From NCBI RefSeq assembly GCF_900128495.1, contig NZ_LT635801.1, positions 2,039,083 through 2,103,082 of the forward strand: a stretch of DNA of 64,000 nt. The letters run 5' to 3'. The stretch's first letter is position 1. Each line of letters opens with the position of its first letter. The stretch is from Bacteroides ilei. Its GTDB lineage: Bacteria; Bacteroidota; Bacteroidia; Bacteroidales; Bacteroidaceae. Below, one piece after another: positions 16,945-25,854 of this stretch. The notes beneath the pieces were generated by a model that saw only the letters and a program-made list of their open reading frames with translations, was not told where the DNA came from and did no database searches. The translations under genes were made by a program, and so were the position numbers.

Positions 16945-17486
16945 ATCTTTACGATTTGAAGTTTGTCCGGAGCAAGACCGAGGCGTTTGCGGTAAATGGA
17001 ACCGTCCTCCCGGTACATCTCCAGCTCGGATGAAGTAATGTTTTTCTCACAAAGCTCTTTCACCTCTTCCAGTGTCAGCTGATGGCCTCCTATATTCCTC
17101 CATATGGCGAATGAGCACGGTGTTTCCTGATTGCTGTAGTTGGAACAGTTGAAAGCCCTTGTTCCCACACGTACCTCGCCGCCGCAGTGCGGACACCTGC
17201 CGATAACAGACTGCATATTGACCGCACCGTCATCAGCAAGTTCCAGCATTGTCGGGAAAGTCTTTCCTTCCTTGGTGGAGAATCCGTCCAGAAGGATACG
17301 GCGTTTCTCCAGAAACTCGGCAATCTCCCCGTCATTCATTTTCCGGTTGCCGATGATGGCATTGATGTTGAGCACACAAGAAGGATGCTCACTTGTGTTG
17401 TTTTCGCAGCGATACCCCTTGCAGGTCTTCACCACGTTGCCGCCGCAGAACGGGCAGCGTCCTATAATCTTCTTTTCTGAATCCAT
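16941..17486 (-). CDS. Double zinc-ribbon protein (topoisomerase zinc-finger type)
   Basis: A 181-aa cytoplasmic protein with two four-cysteine ribbons of the topoisomerase I C-terminal kind: CPFCGG...KGYRCENNTSEHPSC near residues 11-37, and CPHCGGEVRVGTRAFNCSNYSNQETPC near 93-120. Each is followed by a short helical segment of LT/MNDGEIAEFLEK type. No catalytic domain is present. Such stand-alone ribbons are common in Bacteroidales conjugative elements and probably bind single-stranded DNA or RNA during transfer; that role is inferred. It overlaps the following lipoprotein gene. Confidence 0.8.
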   Translation of the reverse strand: MDSEKKIIGRCPFCGGNVVKTCKGYRCENNTSEHPSCVLNINAIIGNRKMNDGEIAEFLEKRRILLDGFSTKEGKTFPTMLELADDGAVNMQSVIGRCPHCGGEVRVGTRAFNCSNYSNQETPCSFAIWRNIGGHQLTLEEVKELCEKNITSSELEMYREDGSIYRKRLGLAPDKLQIVKI

Positions 17487-17512
17487 ATTCCTGATAAATT
17501 ACAATGTTTGAA

Positions 17513-18253
17513 TTAATTGAATGAGAACCACCGGTTCCAGTCCGCAACGATTCCGCCTATGATGTTCTTGCCGGACATCACGTTTGCCCAACCTTCCGGG
17601 TCAAGAGAGAACCAGAGGTCATTCCATGAGAGTGTGCGTACCTGCCATGCCAGGATAAAGAGGTCGGTATTAACAGCCTCCAGTCTGGTCAGTACCTCGT
17701 TTGCTATGTAGTACCGCTCGGAAGAACTGAGCAGGTTTACCTTGTGCTTCTCCTTGCCTCCGTCAGAACCGCCTGTATCATAGCTTCCGGAAGTCACCAG
17801 CTGCTTCATGAACGGATAAAGCGCAGCCATCTGGGTTGCGGCATCAGCCAGCTCGTCCGAGACGATTGCAGCAATGGCCGTTCCCTTCAGGTTACTGCCG
17901 ACCGATTTGAGCAGCAGGCTGCAGTTCTGAGGTATCTCCGTGGCCACCAGTTCCCCGGCACGCTTAATCTGATAGAGATTCTGCATGGCACCCTGTGCAT
18001 TGGAAAGATATTCCAGCATCTTGTTCTCCACACTGTGTACCCTGTCGAGAGCGACCGTTACGGCAGTCTCGGCAGCAATGATTTTCTCATGAGCCTTCTG
18101 ACGTTTGTCATAGATATTCTTCAGAGTGGAAGTCTGTGCAAAGACAGCCCCCGTCAGAGTCGGGTCTGTCTGTTGTGCAAAAGTGTCTGTACCTTTCAGC
18201 AGAAAAACAGCAAGGGCAGCCACTACCGTTATTCTTATCTTGATTTTGTCCAT
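17513..18253 (-). CDS. Secreted conjugation-accessory protein, paralogue of the gene at 40425-41171
   Basis: A 246-aa protein with a signal peptide (MDKIKIRITVVAALAVFLLK...TFAQQ). A long helical region (IYDKRQKAHEKIIAAETAVTVALDRVHSVENKM) precedes a C-terminal module with SLDPEGWANVMSGKNIIGGIVADWNRW. The same module (DPEGWANVVTMKNHVG...VQDWNG) ends the tra-operon protein at 40425-41171, so the two are paralogues. The tra copy occupies the VirB5/TraI-like slot, which suggests a periplasmic pilus-associated role. This copy lies outside the operon, among accessory genes. Confidence 0.75.
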   Translation of the reverse strand: MDKIKIRITVVAALAVFLLKGTDTFAQQTDPTLTGAVFAQTSTLKNIYDKRQKAHEKIIAAETAVTVALDRVHSVENKMLEYLSNAQGAMQNLYQIKRAGELVATEIPQNCSLLLKSVGSNLKGTAIAAIVSDELADAATQMAALYPFMKQLVTSGSYDTGGSDGGKEKHKVNLLSSSERYYIANEVLTRLEAVNTDLFILAWQVRTLSWNDLWFSLDPEGWANVMSGKNIIGGIVADWNRWFSFN

Positions 18254-18258
18254 ATCAT

Positions 18259-19446
18259 TCAGATTTTACGTCCTTTATTCCTTTGTTCGCTCAGATTCTG
18301 TTCACGTTCCTCTTTGTGTGGTGAAATCATCGGCTCCATCGGCCTGTTCAGCAGACAGTCGTTCCAGTCCTTGAAAGCCTTCGGCGGAAGCCACTGTCCC
18401 ATACGGTACCGGATGTTCAGCTGCCTGGCAACCTGGGCCAGCAGGGGACGGTTCATGTCAGGGTCGAATACCTTTCCCTTCGCTTCAATCCGGATGCCGC
18501 CGTCAGTCCTGCTTATCTTCATCTGAATACCTTCCTGCAGAGCCATCATGCGCAGTCCGTATATCCTTCCGGCCAGGTCGTTGTCAAAACAGTCGAAGGC
18601 ACGTGCATTGGGAAAGCGTTCCATAACTCCGGTTATCTGCCTGTCGGAAAATGTGCCGCCCAATGAAACCAGAGCCGCACTGTCCCCAATCTGTATCCGA
18701 TTCATCTGGTAGAAGGCCATGGCATCAAAAGCTGATTCACAGAAAAACACGCTTCTTACATTGTCCGGACTGATACCCGAAGGAACAGCCACCCATGCCG
18801 AAGATGACGAATCCGTACCGGCAGCCTTTGACTTGTAGCCGCCATGTCCTCTGATTTCATACCCTCTGACTTCATTTCCCTTTCCGTCAGTATATGGGAA
18901 TCCGATATTGTAGCCTTCAAACTTCCCGTTGTTCCTGTCCCTTATAAGGGAAATAAAGGGTGAAAGAACCGTAACTGTCGCTTTGGACAGTCCGCGCCGG
19001 AAGAACAGTCCCGGTATTTCACCTGTATCAACCGGCTTCACCTCATATCTGGAAGCGTCAAACACACCGCATGATTTTCCCGCCGATTTAACATACTCCC
19101 TGTCCTCCCTGTATTCCGGTTCCGGCATGTTGGCAAAGCGTGCCATGACCTTGGCTATCTTCTGCCATTCATCCTTTCCCGAAACGGTAAAGGAAGACAG
19201 ATTCTCACGTATGAGTGTCACCACATCGCCCTTGGAACCGTCACGGCGGAAGAAGGTCTGTGCCGCCTTGTCGTTCGGATGGCTGACAATCAGCGTATCC
19301 CTTCTGTTACCGCCCTCACCGAGCACCAGCTCGATGTAACGTCCGACACCGGCCTTCCTGTCCAGACGGTATCCCAGAGCATATGCAATGTCATCAATCC
19401 CCACACGGGATTTCATTTCCCTGAAATTAACCTTGTAGTCACTCAT
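18259..19446 (-). CDS. Toprim-domain protein (DUF3991/primase-like)
   Basis: A 395-aa cytoplasmic protein. The N-terminal part resembles the DUF3991/CHC2-like region (DDIAYALGYRLDRKAGVGRY...FFRRDGSKGDVVTLI). A toprim domain follows, with the Glu of VFFCESAFDAMAF and the acidic pair of AFDCFDNDLAGR, which normally bind Mg2+ in primases and topoisomerases. It probably makes primers for, or processes, transferred single-stranded DNA; the activity is inferred. It lies 5 bp upstream of the secreted protein gene and follows ardC. Confidence 0.83.
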   Translation of the reverse strand: MSDYKVNFREMKSRVGIDDIAYALGYRLDRKAGVGRYIELVLGEGGNRRDTLIVSHPNDKAAQTFFRRDGSKGDVVTLIRENLSSFTVSGKDEWQKIAKVMARFANMPEPEYREDREYVKSAGKSCGVFDASRYEVKPVDTGEIPGLFFRRGLSKATVTVLSPFISLIRDRNNGKFEGYNIGFPYTDGKGNEVRGYEIRGHGGYKSKAAGTDSSSSAWVAVPSGISPDNVRSVFFCESAFDAMAFYQMNRIQIGDSAALVSLGGTFSDRQITGVMERFPNARAFDCFDNDLAGRIYGLRMMALQEGIQMKISRTDGGIRIEAKGKVFDPDMNRPLLAQVARQLNIRYRMGQWLPPKAFKDWNDCLLNRPMEPMISPHKEEREQNLSEQRNKGRKI

Positions 19447-19476
19447 GCTTTCCGATTTAAGATGTTATACAGAATT

Positions 19477-20814
19477 TCATATACCAAGTCCTGTACCGGC
19501 ATTCCGGTTCCTGCCCATCATGGTAATCTCCGGTTCGTATGTCTTCCGTGCCGTCATGTTCAGAAAAGCCTCCTTGTCCTTCCAGTCCGTAAGCTGGAAG
19601 AATGTTTTGGCCGTTTCTCTGGAAACCTTCTTCAGCCCCAGTTCCACACCATCGTATGATGCACGGATGGCATAGTCACCAGAACGTGTCTTGACGATGG
19701 CCGCATTCCTGAAAGGCATCTCCTCGTCCGCACTGACAGGAGCCAGCGTGTCATTCTTTGCCAGATAAGGCTGCTCGCCGAGTGCAAGACGCTGTTTGTC
19801 CACATGGTCAAGAATCAGGTCGGAAGCCTTGTTCACGTCAGCCATGACCGATACGATAAACTTCGGTTCCTGTTTCAGTACACCAATCCACGAGTCCAGA
19901 TAGGCAGCTGAGTTATCCGTTATCCTGGAATCAAAGCCCATGGAATGGCTGATCATGGCAGCCGTAAGTTCCGCCACCAGCTCCTCCTTGGCATATTTCG
20001 GGTCACCGAACCTGCCACCCATCTCCCTGTTCAGACGCTCCGGTGTCATGGTGGAGTGAGTCATTTCATGCAGCATGGTAGAATAATACTCCATTCCGCC
20101 ACGGTAGGTTTCTTCCGGAGAATCACCGATATTGAACTGCGCCTTCATGGGCAGCACCACAATATCCTTTGAGGGAGAATAATAGGCACCGTTCTCACGT
20201 TTGTCGGCACGTATCGGACAAAGCCACTGCTGCGTCTCCACCATACGGTCGAGTGCGGCATGGGTGTACATACCTTCCGTATCCCTAAGTTCCGGAACCT
20301 TAAACTTGTCCATGAGTTTCTGCATCCTCTCCGGCTGTACTTCGGCCAGATTGGTCTGTGCCACATTGTATACCGGGAATGACTTGATGAAAGGAATGAC
20401 ATCCATATCCTTCTTCTCTTCCTTGCTCATTGCACGGTAATCCTCCGTGCTTATCCTCTTGCCGTGACTGTCCTTTATCATCATATCCCAGTACACCACC
20501 GGGAAGGCCTTTTCACCCTTCAGGACATGAGCCTTCAGGTTATGAGCCTGCTTGAAGGTCAGATATACAGGAAGCTGGTAGTTCATGGCTGCAGTATGCA
20601 TCTGAAGGAAGAAGGAATTGGAACCGGAATAGTTGCGGCCACCCACATTCTGCGGCAGTCCGGCATAACCCGATGCACCTCCAATCCATCCCTGTTTCCA
20701 TCCGGTATCCTTCATCTGCTGCATACGCTCAATCATCATTGCAGCGAAACGGTCTATGGCCACCTGTCCGCTGTTTCCCTGAGAGTCAGTTCCAGATGCC
20801 ATAGCTGTCGTCAT
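19477..20814 (-). CDS. ardC: ArdC-type antirestriction protein
   Basis: A 445-aa protein. The N-terminal ssDNA-binding ArdC domain (FAAMMIERMQQMKDTGWKQ...YSGSNSFFLQM...YLTFKQAHNLKAHVLKGEKAFPVVYW) is followed by a zincin-like metallopeptidase domain with the HExxH motif in MLHEMTH and downstream acidic residues (EELVAELTAAM). ArdC proteins protect incoming single-stranded element DNA from host restriction. It overlaps the 3' end of the upstream small gene. Its presence in an element next to a type I R-M locus makes biological sense. Confidence 0.88.
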   Translation of the reverse strand: MTTAMASGTDSQGNSGQVAIDRFAAMMIERMQQMKDTGWKQGWIGGASGYAGLPQNVGGRNYSGSNSFFLQMHTAAMNYQLPVYLTFKQAHNLKAHVLKGEKAFPVVYWDMMIKDSHGKRISTEDYRAMSKEEKKDMDVIPFIKSFPVYNVAQTNLAEVQPERMQKLMDKFKVPELRDTEGMYTHAALDRMVETQQWLCPIRADKRENGAYYSPSKDIVVLPMKAQFNIGDSPEETYRGGMEYYSTMLHEMTHSTMTPERLNREMGGRFGDPKYAKEELVAELTAAMISHSMGFDSRITDNSAAYLDSWIGVLKQEPKFIVSVMADVNKASDLILDHVDKQRLALGEQPYLAKNDTLAPVSADEEMPFRNAAIVKTRSGDYAIRASYDGVELGLKKVSRETAKTFFQLTDWKDKEAFLNMTARKTYEPEITMMGRNRNAGTGLGI

Positions 20815-21016
20815 CCATTACCTGACGGTCCATCTGCTCGATGTCCGTCTGTTCCACATAGAACTCGGCCGATTCATCCGAAGAGTCCGTACCGTGTGAC
20901 CGGCACCACTCCAGATAATCATCTGCATTCTCACTGTCCATAACAAAGCGGAGGAAACCTATCTTGCCCTCCTGCAGAAGCTCCACAAGCTCCTCATGAT
21001 TCATTTTAGCTGACAT
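20786..21016 (-). CDS. Small acidic protein of unknown function
   Basis: A 76-aa, strongly acidic protein (MSAKMNHEELVELLQEGKIGFLRFV...DDDSYGIWN). The start has a good upstream purine stretch, and the 3' end overlaps the ardC start by 29 bp, which argues for cotranslation. It has no signal peptide or membrane segment. Small acidic proteins of this kind often accompany ardC in Bacteroidales elements. The function is unknown. Confidence 0.65.
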   Translation of the reverse strand: MSAKMNHEELVELLQEGKIGFLRFVMDSENADDYLEWCRSHGTDSSDESAEFYVEQTDIEQMDRQVMDDDSYGIWN

Positions 21017-21045
21017 ATAACTTGTATTTTAGTTTTCTGATTATG

Positions 21046-22365
21046 TTACATTTTCATAGAAGCCGTTTTCTCCACCTTTGCGGTATTGGCGGCAAGCATA
21101 CCGGTTATTTCCGTATTCAGATATTTGGCCGCAATCTGTTCCCTTGTGGCCGTCTTGGTCTTGAAAAGCGAATAGCCGTCATCGAAGGAGATTTCATGCC
21201 GGGAAGTCTGTCCCTTTTCTCCGAGGTCAACCGACACCTTCCATTTGTTGTCGTTCCTGTCCTTGGCCACACGCACACCCTTGGGGTCAACACCTTCAGG
21301 AAGCTGATACTTCTCGTATGCGGATTTCAGATGCAGACGTTCCCCGAAGTTCTTCTCAATAAGCTGGTTTGGAGTGGCCACCCTGTCGAAGTAGGCATTC
21401 AGGTCCTGGCGTGAAGCCACGGCAGACATGTTCGTATCCCCAACCTGAACATAGAACTTGTATTTCCCAAAGTCAGGACGCTGCTCGTTTTTCTCCTTAT
21501 AGACATTGAACTTGTTAACGGTTATGGAACCGTCCGGTCCTGCAATCTCCATTGGCATACGGAAGGCTTCCTCAGAAACCTTTGGCATCAGCTTTGTCGG
21601 ATAGTAGCGTTCCATGAGTTGCGGTACAGTCATTTCCTTGTTCTGATAGGCAGCAAGGTCTGCTGCATCCATCTTCTGCGGCTTGAGCTGCTGTCCGTCA
21701 ATCTTTGCGGTAAAGTACCATTCGGCAGGATTCGTGGTACTCTGGTAGGCATGGCCGTGAGTAACCTTCTCACCGTTGGCAGTCACCATCTGCGGCTCAC
21801 GGGGCTTGCGTTCCTGGGCTGTCTCCGTTTTCTGTTCGTTCTTCTTTTCGGTCTTTACCTCATTATCCGTCCCGGTTTCAGCTTTAGTTTCGGCTTTGGC
21901 CTTCGACTTCTTTTCCCTTACAGGTTTTACATCAACAGTGTTCTCCACTGTTCTGTCAGGAGCTTCCTGCATACCCTGTTCCTTTTTCTTATTTCCCATA
22001 TCTGTATTGTTTTGAATGGTTCTGTCATTAATTTCAGTTTTATCCTGTCCGGCCTTCTTCTTCAAAGGACTGTCCAAGGCATCACAGATTGCCACCCTGA
22101 TTCCGGAACGTATCAGTCTGGGCAGATAAACGTCAAGTGCTGATTGAGGGAATGATGCAACCTTTACAGGTCTCTTGTAGTCAGGCAGCATCCTGTCTGT
22201 AATCTCGATGGCAATCACTGCGGCAGCCTTGACGGCATCCTGCTTATAGAGTTCATAGAAACTGTTCCGTCTGAACAGCAGCATGGCATCCGGATGCTTC
22301 TTCTTCAGTTCGTTGAACTGCCTGATGATACCGTTATCATTATCTGAATCTGTTTTTTTAGTCAT
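21046..22365 (-). CDS. MutS-domain-I-like protein with C-terminal DUF3945-like region
   Basis: A 439-aa protein. Residues ~8-100 resemble MutS domain I, the mismatch-contacting domain (FNELKKKHPDAMLLFRRNSFYELYKQDAVKAAAVIAI...VASFPQSALDVYLPRLIRSGIRVAI). There are no MutS clamp or ATPase domains. A low-complexity Lys/Glu/Thr linker (~110-190) joins it to a C-terminal region with repeated modules (TVPQLMERYYPTKL, TPNQLIEKNFGERL, TREQIAAKYLNTEI) of DUF3945/DUF4099 type. A DNA-binding role is plausible. It is followed by the small acidic gene and ardC, and preceded by another DUF3945-like gene. Confidence 0.75.
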   Translation of the reverse strand: MTKKTDSDNDNGIIRQFNELKKKHPDAMLLFRRNSFYELYKQDAVKAAAVIAIEITDRMLPDYKRPVKVASFPQSALDVYLPRLIRSGIRVAICDALDSPLKKKAGQDKTEINDRTIQNNTDMGNKKKEQGMQEAPDRTVENTVDVKPVREKKSKAKAETKAETGTDNEVKTEKKNEQKTETAQERKPREPQMVTANGEKVTHGHAYQSTTNPAEWYFTAKIDGQQLKPQKMDAADLAAYQNKEMTVPQLMERYYPTKLMPKVSEEAFRMPMEIAGPDGSITVNKFNVYKEKNEQRPDFGKYKFYVQVGDTNMSAVASRQDLNAYFDRVATPNQLIEKNFGERLHLKSAYEKYQLPEGVDPKGVRVAKDRNDNKWKVSVDLGEKGQTSRHEISFDDGYSLFKTKTATREQIAAKYLNTEITGMLAANTAKVEKTASMKM

Positions 22366-22376
22366 AGGAATCAGTA

Positions 22377-23162
22377 TTAGAGTTTAAGGCTGTTTGCTTT
22401 TGTTTCCTTTCGGGATGGAGAGAGTGAAATGGCACGTTCCACGGACTTTTTGTCCACCACCTTCTGATACTCCCAACGGTTCTTGTCAGTCATGACAAGG
22501 CCGAGGTATTCAGGATGAATCTCGTCATAGCGGAGCTTCTGCTGCCTTTCCCATTCCTTCATGTCACCCTTGATAAGCTTGAATCCCTGCTGCTCCTTCA
22601 GGTCAATGCCGACTGAAACCTTCTCACCGCCCACATTCAGCTCAACCGGTTTTCCCTCCCGTACCTGCTGCTTCTGCTGCATACCCAGTTCAATGTCGTT
22701 TACCTTCTCCATGTCCTTCAGACGCTGCTCCAGCTTGATGTCTGTAACACGTCTGTGAATGACGGATTTCGTTTCCGGATCAAGCTGGAGATACTGCTGA
22801 GTCTTTTCACCGTTTACGTTGACCGCCTTCTGTATTACCTCACCTCTGGCCAGGCGTTCAGCCTCCTGCTGAGTGAGATTGAGAACCTTGTTGCGTTCCC
22901 GGTCCAGTTCGGCACGTACCGGATAAGCTATAAGAGCCGGAGCACCGTTCTTGTCTGTAGTCATCTGTAGCTTCATCGGCATGGTAATGATGCTGCCGTT
23001 CCTTGCGTTGATGGATACCAGCATGATGGGAGTCACTTCACCTGCCATCAGCTTCTCCTTCACTTCCATGGGTAAGCTGTCCGCTTTTTCACGGTCGATA
23101 CCCAGTATTGCCAGTTTCTCGTATGGCAATAAATCGGACTGATTTCTGTTGTGCATTTCCAT
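22377..23162 (-). CDS. DUF4099/DUF3945-like protein
   Basis: A 261-aa cytoplasmic protein with the DUF4099-type N-terminus (LPYEKLAILGIDREKADSLPMEVKEKLMAGEVTPIMLV) and a DUF3945-like middle (VLNLTQQEAERLARGEVIQKAV; GKPVELNVGGEKVSVGIDL). These families are confined mainly to Bacteroidetes conjugative elements and have no known function. It is the first gene of the accessory operon running down to 15728, and 11 bp separate it from the MutS-like gene. ATG 23162 or 23156 may be used. Confidence 0.75.
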   Translation of the reverse strand: MEMHNRNQSDLLPYEKLAILGIDREKADSLPMEVKEKLMAGEVTPIMLVSINARNGSIITMPMKLQMTTDKNGAPALIAYPVRAELDRERNKVLNLTQQEAERLARGEVIQKAVNVNGEKTQQYLQLDPETKSVIHRRVTDIKLEQRLKDMEKVNDIELGMQQKQQVREGKPVELNVGGEKVSVGIDLKEQQGFKLIKGDMKEWERQQKLRYDEIHPEYLGLVMTDKNRWEYQKVVDKKSVERAISLSPSRKETKANSLKL

Positions 23163-23188
23163 ATTACTGTAATTAAGCTGTTATATTT

Positions 23189-23220
23189 GCGGTTCTAACC
23201 GCCTGAATGCCACAAATGTA
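23189..23220 (-). promoter_or_regulatory. Candidate divergent promoter with palindrome
   Basis: The minus strand has TACATTTG (23220-23213), matching the Bacteroides -7 consensus TAnnTTTG, about 50 bp ahead of the accessory operon. The palindrome GCGGTTCTAACCGC (23189-23202) lies between it and the gene start and could be an operator. No good -33 TTTG was found at the standard distance. Confidence 0.35.
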
Positions 23221-23245
23221 TTTACGGCAATCCCCTGAAAAAGAA

Positions 23246-23881
23246 ATGCGCAACACTATTCTGATTTCACTGCTTCTGATGCTACTGCCGGTAAGCGTAT
23301 CGGCACAGTTCTATACGATAACCAGAGATTCGGAAATTCTGCCTACAGAAAGACGAAAAGAGTCTTATAACCGTGCAGCAAAGGATGTTACAGAAGGGAA
23401 AAAGAATAAGATGATGGTAAAAGATACCCTGATTGTCGGGCCGGACAATCAGAAAAAATTGGAAAATATCAGCCGGAATAGTGACAGGAATGCATCCCTA
23501 AAAACAGAACTGCAAAAGAAAACAGATGATATTACTAAATCAGAAAATCATCTTCCTGAACTTACCATCCCCAACCTTTATAAAGAAATCATTAGAAACG
23601 GAATCCTATATCCCAAAATCGTATTGGCTCAGGCTATACTGGAAACCGGATGGTTCCGTTCATCGGTATGTCGAAATAAGCATAATCTTTTCGGACTTAC
23701 CAATCCACGTACAGGGAAATACTATGAATTCAATCATTGGACGGAAAGTGTTCGGGCTTATTATACAAAAGTTCAATACAAATATAAAAGTGGTAACTAT
23801 TTGCTTTGGCTTGATGAGATCGGTTATGCGGAAGATAAGGATTACATTACTACTCTTACAGATGTAATAATGATATTATAG
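23246..23881 (+). CDS. Secreted glucosaminidase-domain protein
   Basis: A 211-aa protein with a signal peptide (MRNTILISLLLMLLPVSVSA). A spacer rich in Lys/Asp follows, then a C-terminal glucosaminidase domain (PKIVLAQAILETGWFRSSVCRNKHNLFGL...YYEFNHWTESVRAYYTKVQ...YAEDKDYITTL). The catalytic Glu is that of LETGW. It probably cuts peptidoglycan to let the conjugation machine through, as similar enzymes do in other type IV systems. ATG 23246 is preferred over ATG 23207 because it starts a clean signal peptide. It is transcribed divergently from the accessory operon. Confidence 0.88.
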   Translation: MRNTILISLLLMLLPVSVSAQFYTITRDSEILPTERRKESYNRAAKDVTEGKKNKMMVKDTLIVGPDNQKKLENISRNSDRNASLKTELQKKTDDITKSENHLPELTIPNLYKEIIRNGILYPKIVLAQAILETGWFRSSVCRNKHNLFGLTNPRTGKYYEFNHWTESVRAYYTKVQYKYKSGNYLLWLDEIGYAEDKDYITTLTDVIMIL

Positions 23882-24013
23882 ATTAAAACTCAGCATTATC
23901 TATTTACTCTTGTTGAAAGTAAGGCAAAGTATAAAGTATACGGAGAAACCTTGTATTTTCAAATAGTTTTTGCTATTTTAGAGGGGAATATCATACATAT
24001 GAGTAAATAAGCT

Positions 24014-25822
24014 ATGCGTATAAAATTTTTTATTGTTGCGATATTACTTTCACTTATCGTCACCTTTGCAAAGGCTACAGGACAATCGGGTGATGTGATT
24101 CGTCTGGAAGGAGAAGAATGGGTTTTGATGGCAAAGCCGATAGGATACGACTCCCTGCTATGCAGGCGGATGGGAGATTTTCTTCCGGAAAATGTCAGTC
24201 GGTCCACGGGCAATTATAGCGGATATACCGCTTTCTGGGAGGTGCGTGACGGGTATCTTTGCCTGCAACGGGTAGAGGCGGATGTCTATGAAGAGGTCGG
24301 CAAGAAGAAATCTACACGGGTGTATGAGGTGAAGGACTTGCAGCCGATTTTTGCGGCCTATTGTCGGGCGGGGACGATTCAAGCCCGCTGGTTCAGTGGG
24401 GAACTTCGGGCCGGAAAAGGTGATTTGGTGAGATACGTGCATGACGGTTTCGACCGTAACATGGAAACGGAGCAGGTACTGACCGTCCGGAACGGTAAAG
24501 TGCTGGAAACGCAGACTTATCATAATTACCGGAGAGCCGGACTGAATCTGACAAAGGCATATGGGGAGATTGTGCGTCGGTTTCCTTGGGAGCGGTTTCC
24601 TGAATACCGTGGAGAACGGTTCCTTTTTTCGCTAAGTGATTTTCAGACGACGGAGGACGGTCACTTCGTAGACTGTGACGTACGTTTCATTTTTCTGCGT
24701 ACTTCGCGAAAAATGATAAACGACGGAAATCACCCGCTGGCTCTTGCCCTCAAAGAAACACTGGAATCCATTTATCCATGGGAGGTGCTTTTTATCAATG
24801 GGAAGTACACAATGGAATATCGGAATTTTGTTATGCCTTTGCAGGAGGATATAACGCATGATAAGGGTGATTCTGCAAAATACACGATTGTGGGTCGGGT
24901 GTATGGTGAGTTTGTCCGTCAACGTCCTCCTTATGATGTGGTACATGATGTGCTGGTTGGCTCCAATTTGAGCATGGTTGAACAACCGTTTCAAGGATGG
25001 CTGACAGATTCCACCGGCTGCTTCCGGATAAAAGGATTGGAGGTTGGAACTTATCATCTGAAAGCGGAGTATGTGGGACTCGCTCCTTGTGATACGGTAG
25101 TAACCCTCCCTTCGCAGCATAATGACACGCTGCGGATGGTGCTTCCTTTATGGTATGATTATATTTTGAAATATGACTGTTCGCCGGAGTTGTCGAAAGA
25201 AAACATCCTCAAGGGACATCCTAAACTGCGCCGGGTAATACCGGAAGGGCAGGAACAGAAAATCCGCACACACTTTTTCTGGGAGAAGTATGGTGTGAGT
25301 TGTGACGTTTCTTATCCATTGAAGAAGGATGGAACACTGGACTGTTATCTGGGTGTTCCCAATCATCTGCTGACAGCTTATAATCAGGTGGTTTTTGATT
25401 ATCTGGATAAGAAGTTTGGCACTTCATGGCGCAAGGAGGCTCCGAAAGGAATATTTGGCCTGGATAAATCTTTAGATGAATTTCGTGACTATAAATGGTT
25501 TATCAAGACTTTACATAAGGAAAGCAAGTATCCGGTAAAATTGCTGAGCAAAGGAAAAGAGTGTCTGCTTCGCATTGAATATGTAGTGGACAGTAACGGA
25601 TATGTAGTGCAACCGAAAATCATTTCTTGCAGCAACCGGTCGTTTCGGAAAACAGCATTGGACACTTTTAAAAAGGTGATGAATGTCCCTACTTTATTGA
25701 AGGCAGGTAAAGATACACTTGTAGTTCAATATAAACTGGATTCTTCTGCTACTGTTAATCCGGATACTGATGTGCTGGTTATCGGCTATACACCGTGTGA
25801 TAAAACGATACTGATGAAATAG
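24014..25822 (+). CDS. Secreted protein with carboxypeptidase-regulatory-like and TonB-C-like regions
   Basis: A 602-aa protein with signal peptide MRIKFFIVAILLSLIVTFAKA. Residues ~30-300 have no recognised family. A beta-rich segment near 300-375 (GRVYGEF...GWLTDSTGCFRIKGLEVGTYHLKAEYVGL) resembles the carboxypeptidase D regulatory fold. The C-terminal ~80 residues (ECLLRIEYVVDSNGYVVQPKIISCSNRSFRKTALDTFKKV) resemble a TonB C-terminal domain. It has no outer-membrane barrel and no lipobox. It is the first of five co-oriented genes for envelope proteins; the next gene begins 32 bp downstream. The function is unknown. Confidence 0.7.
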   Translation: MRIKFFIVAILLSLIVTFAKATGQSGDVIRLEGEEWVLMAKPIGYDSLLCRRMGDFLPENVSRSTGNYSGYTAFWEVRDGYLCLQRVEADVYEEVGKKKSTRVYEVKDLQPIFAAYCRAGTIQARWFSGELRAGKGDLVRYVHDGFDRNMETEQVLTVRNGKVLETQTYHNYRRAGLNLTKAYGEIVRRFPWERFPEYRGERFLFSLSDFQTTEDGHFVDCDVRFIFLRTSRKMINDGNHPLALALKETLESIYPWEVLFINGKYTMEYRNFVMPLQEDITHDKGDSAKYTIVGRVYGEFVRQRPPYDVVHDVLVGSNLSMVEQPFQGWLTDSTGCFRIKGLEVGTYHLKAEYVGLAPCDTVVTLPSQHNDTLRMVLPLWYDYILKYDCSPELSKENILKGHPKLRRVIPEGQEQKIRTHFFWEKYGVSCDVSYPLKKDGTLDCYLGVPNHLLTAYNQVVFDYLDKKFGTSWRKEAPKGIFGLDKSLDEFRDYKWFIKTLHKESKYPVKLLSKGKECLLRIEYVVDSNGYVVQPKIISCSNRSFRKTALDTFKKVMNVPTLLKAGKDTLVVQYKLDSSATVNPDTDVLVIGYTPCDKTILMK

Positions 25823-25854
25823 ATAAAAGGAATAATTGTTTTCATTAAAATGGA

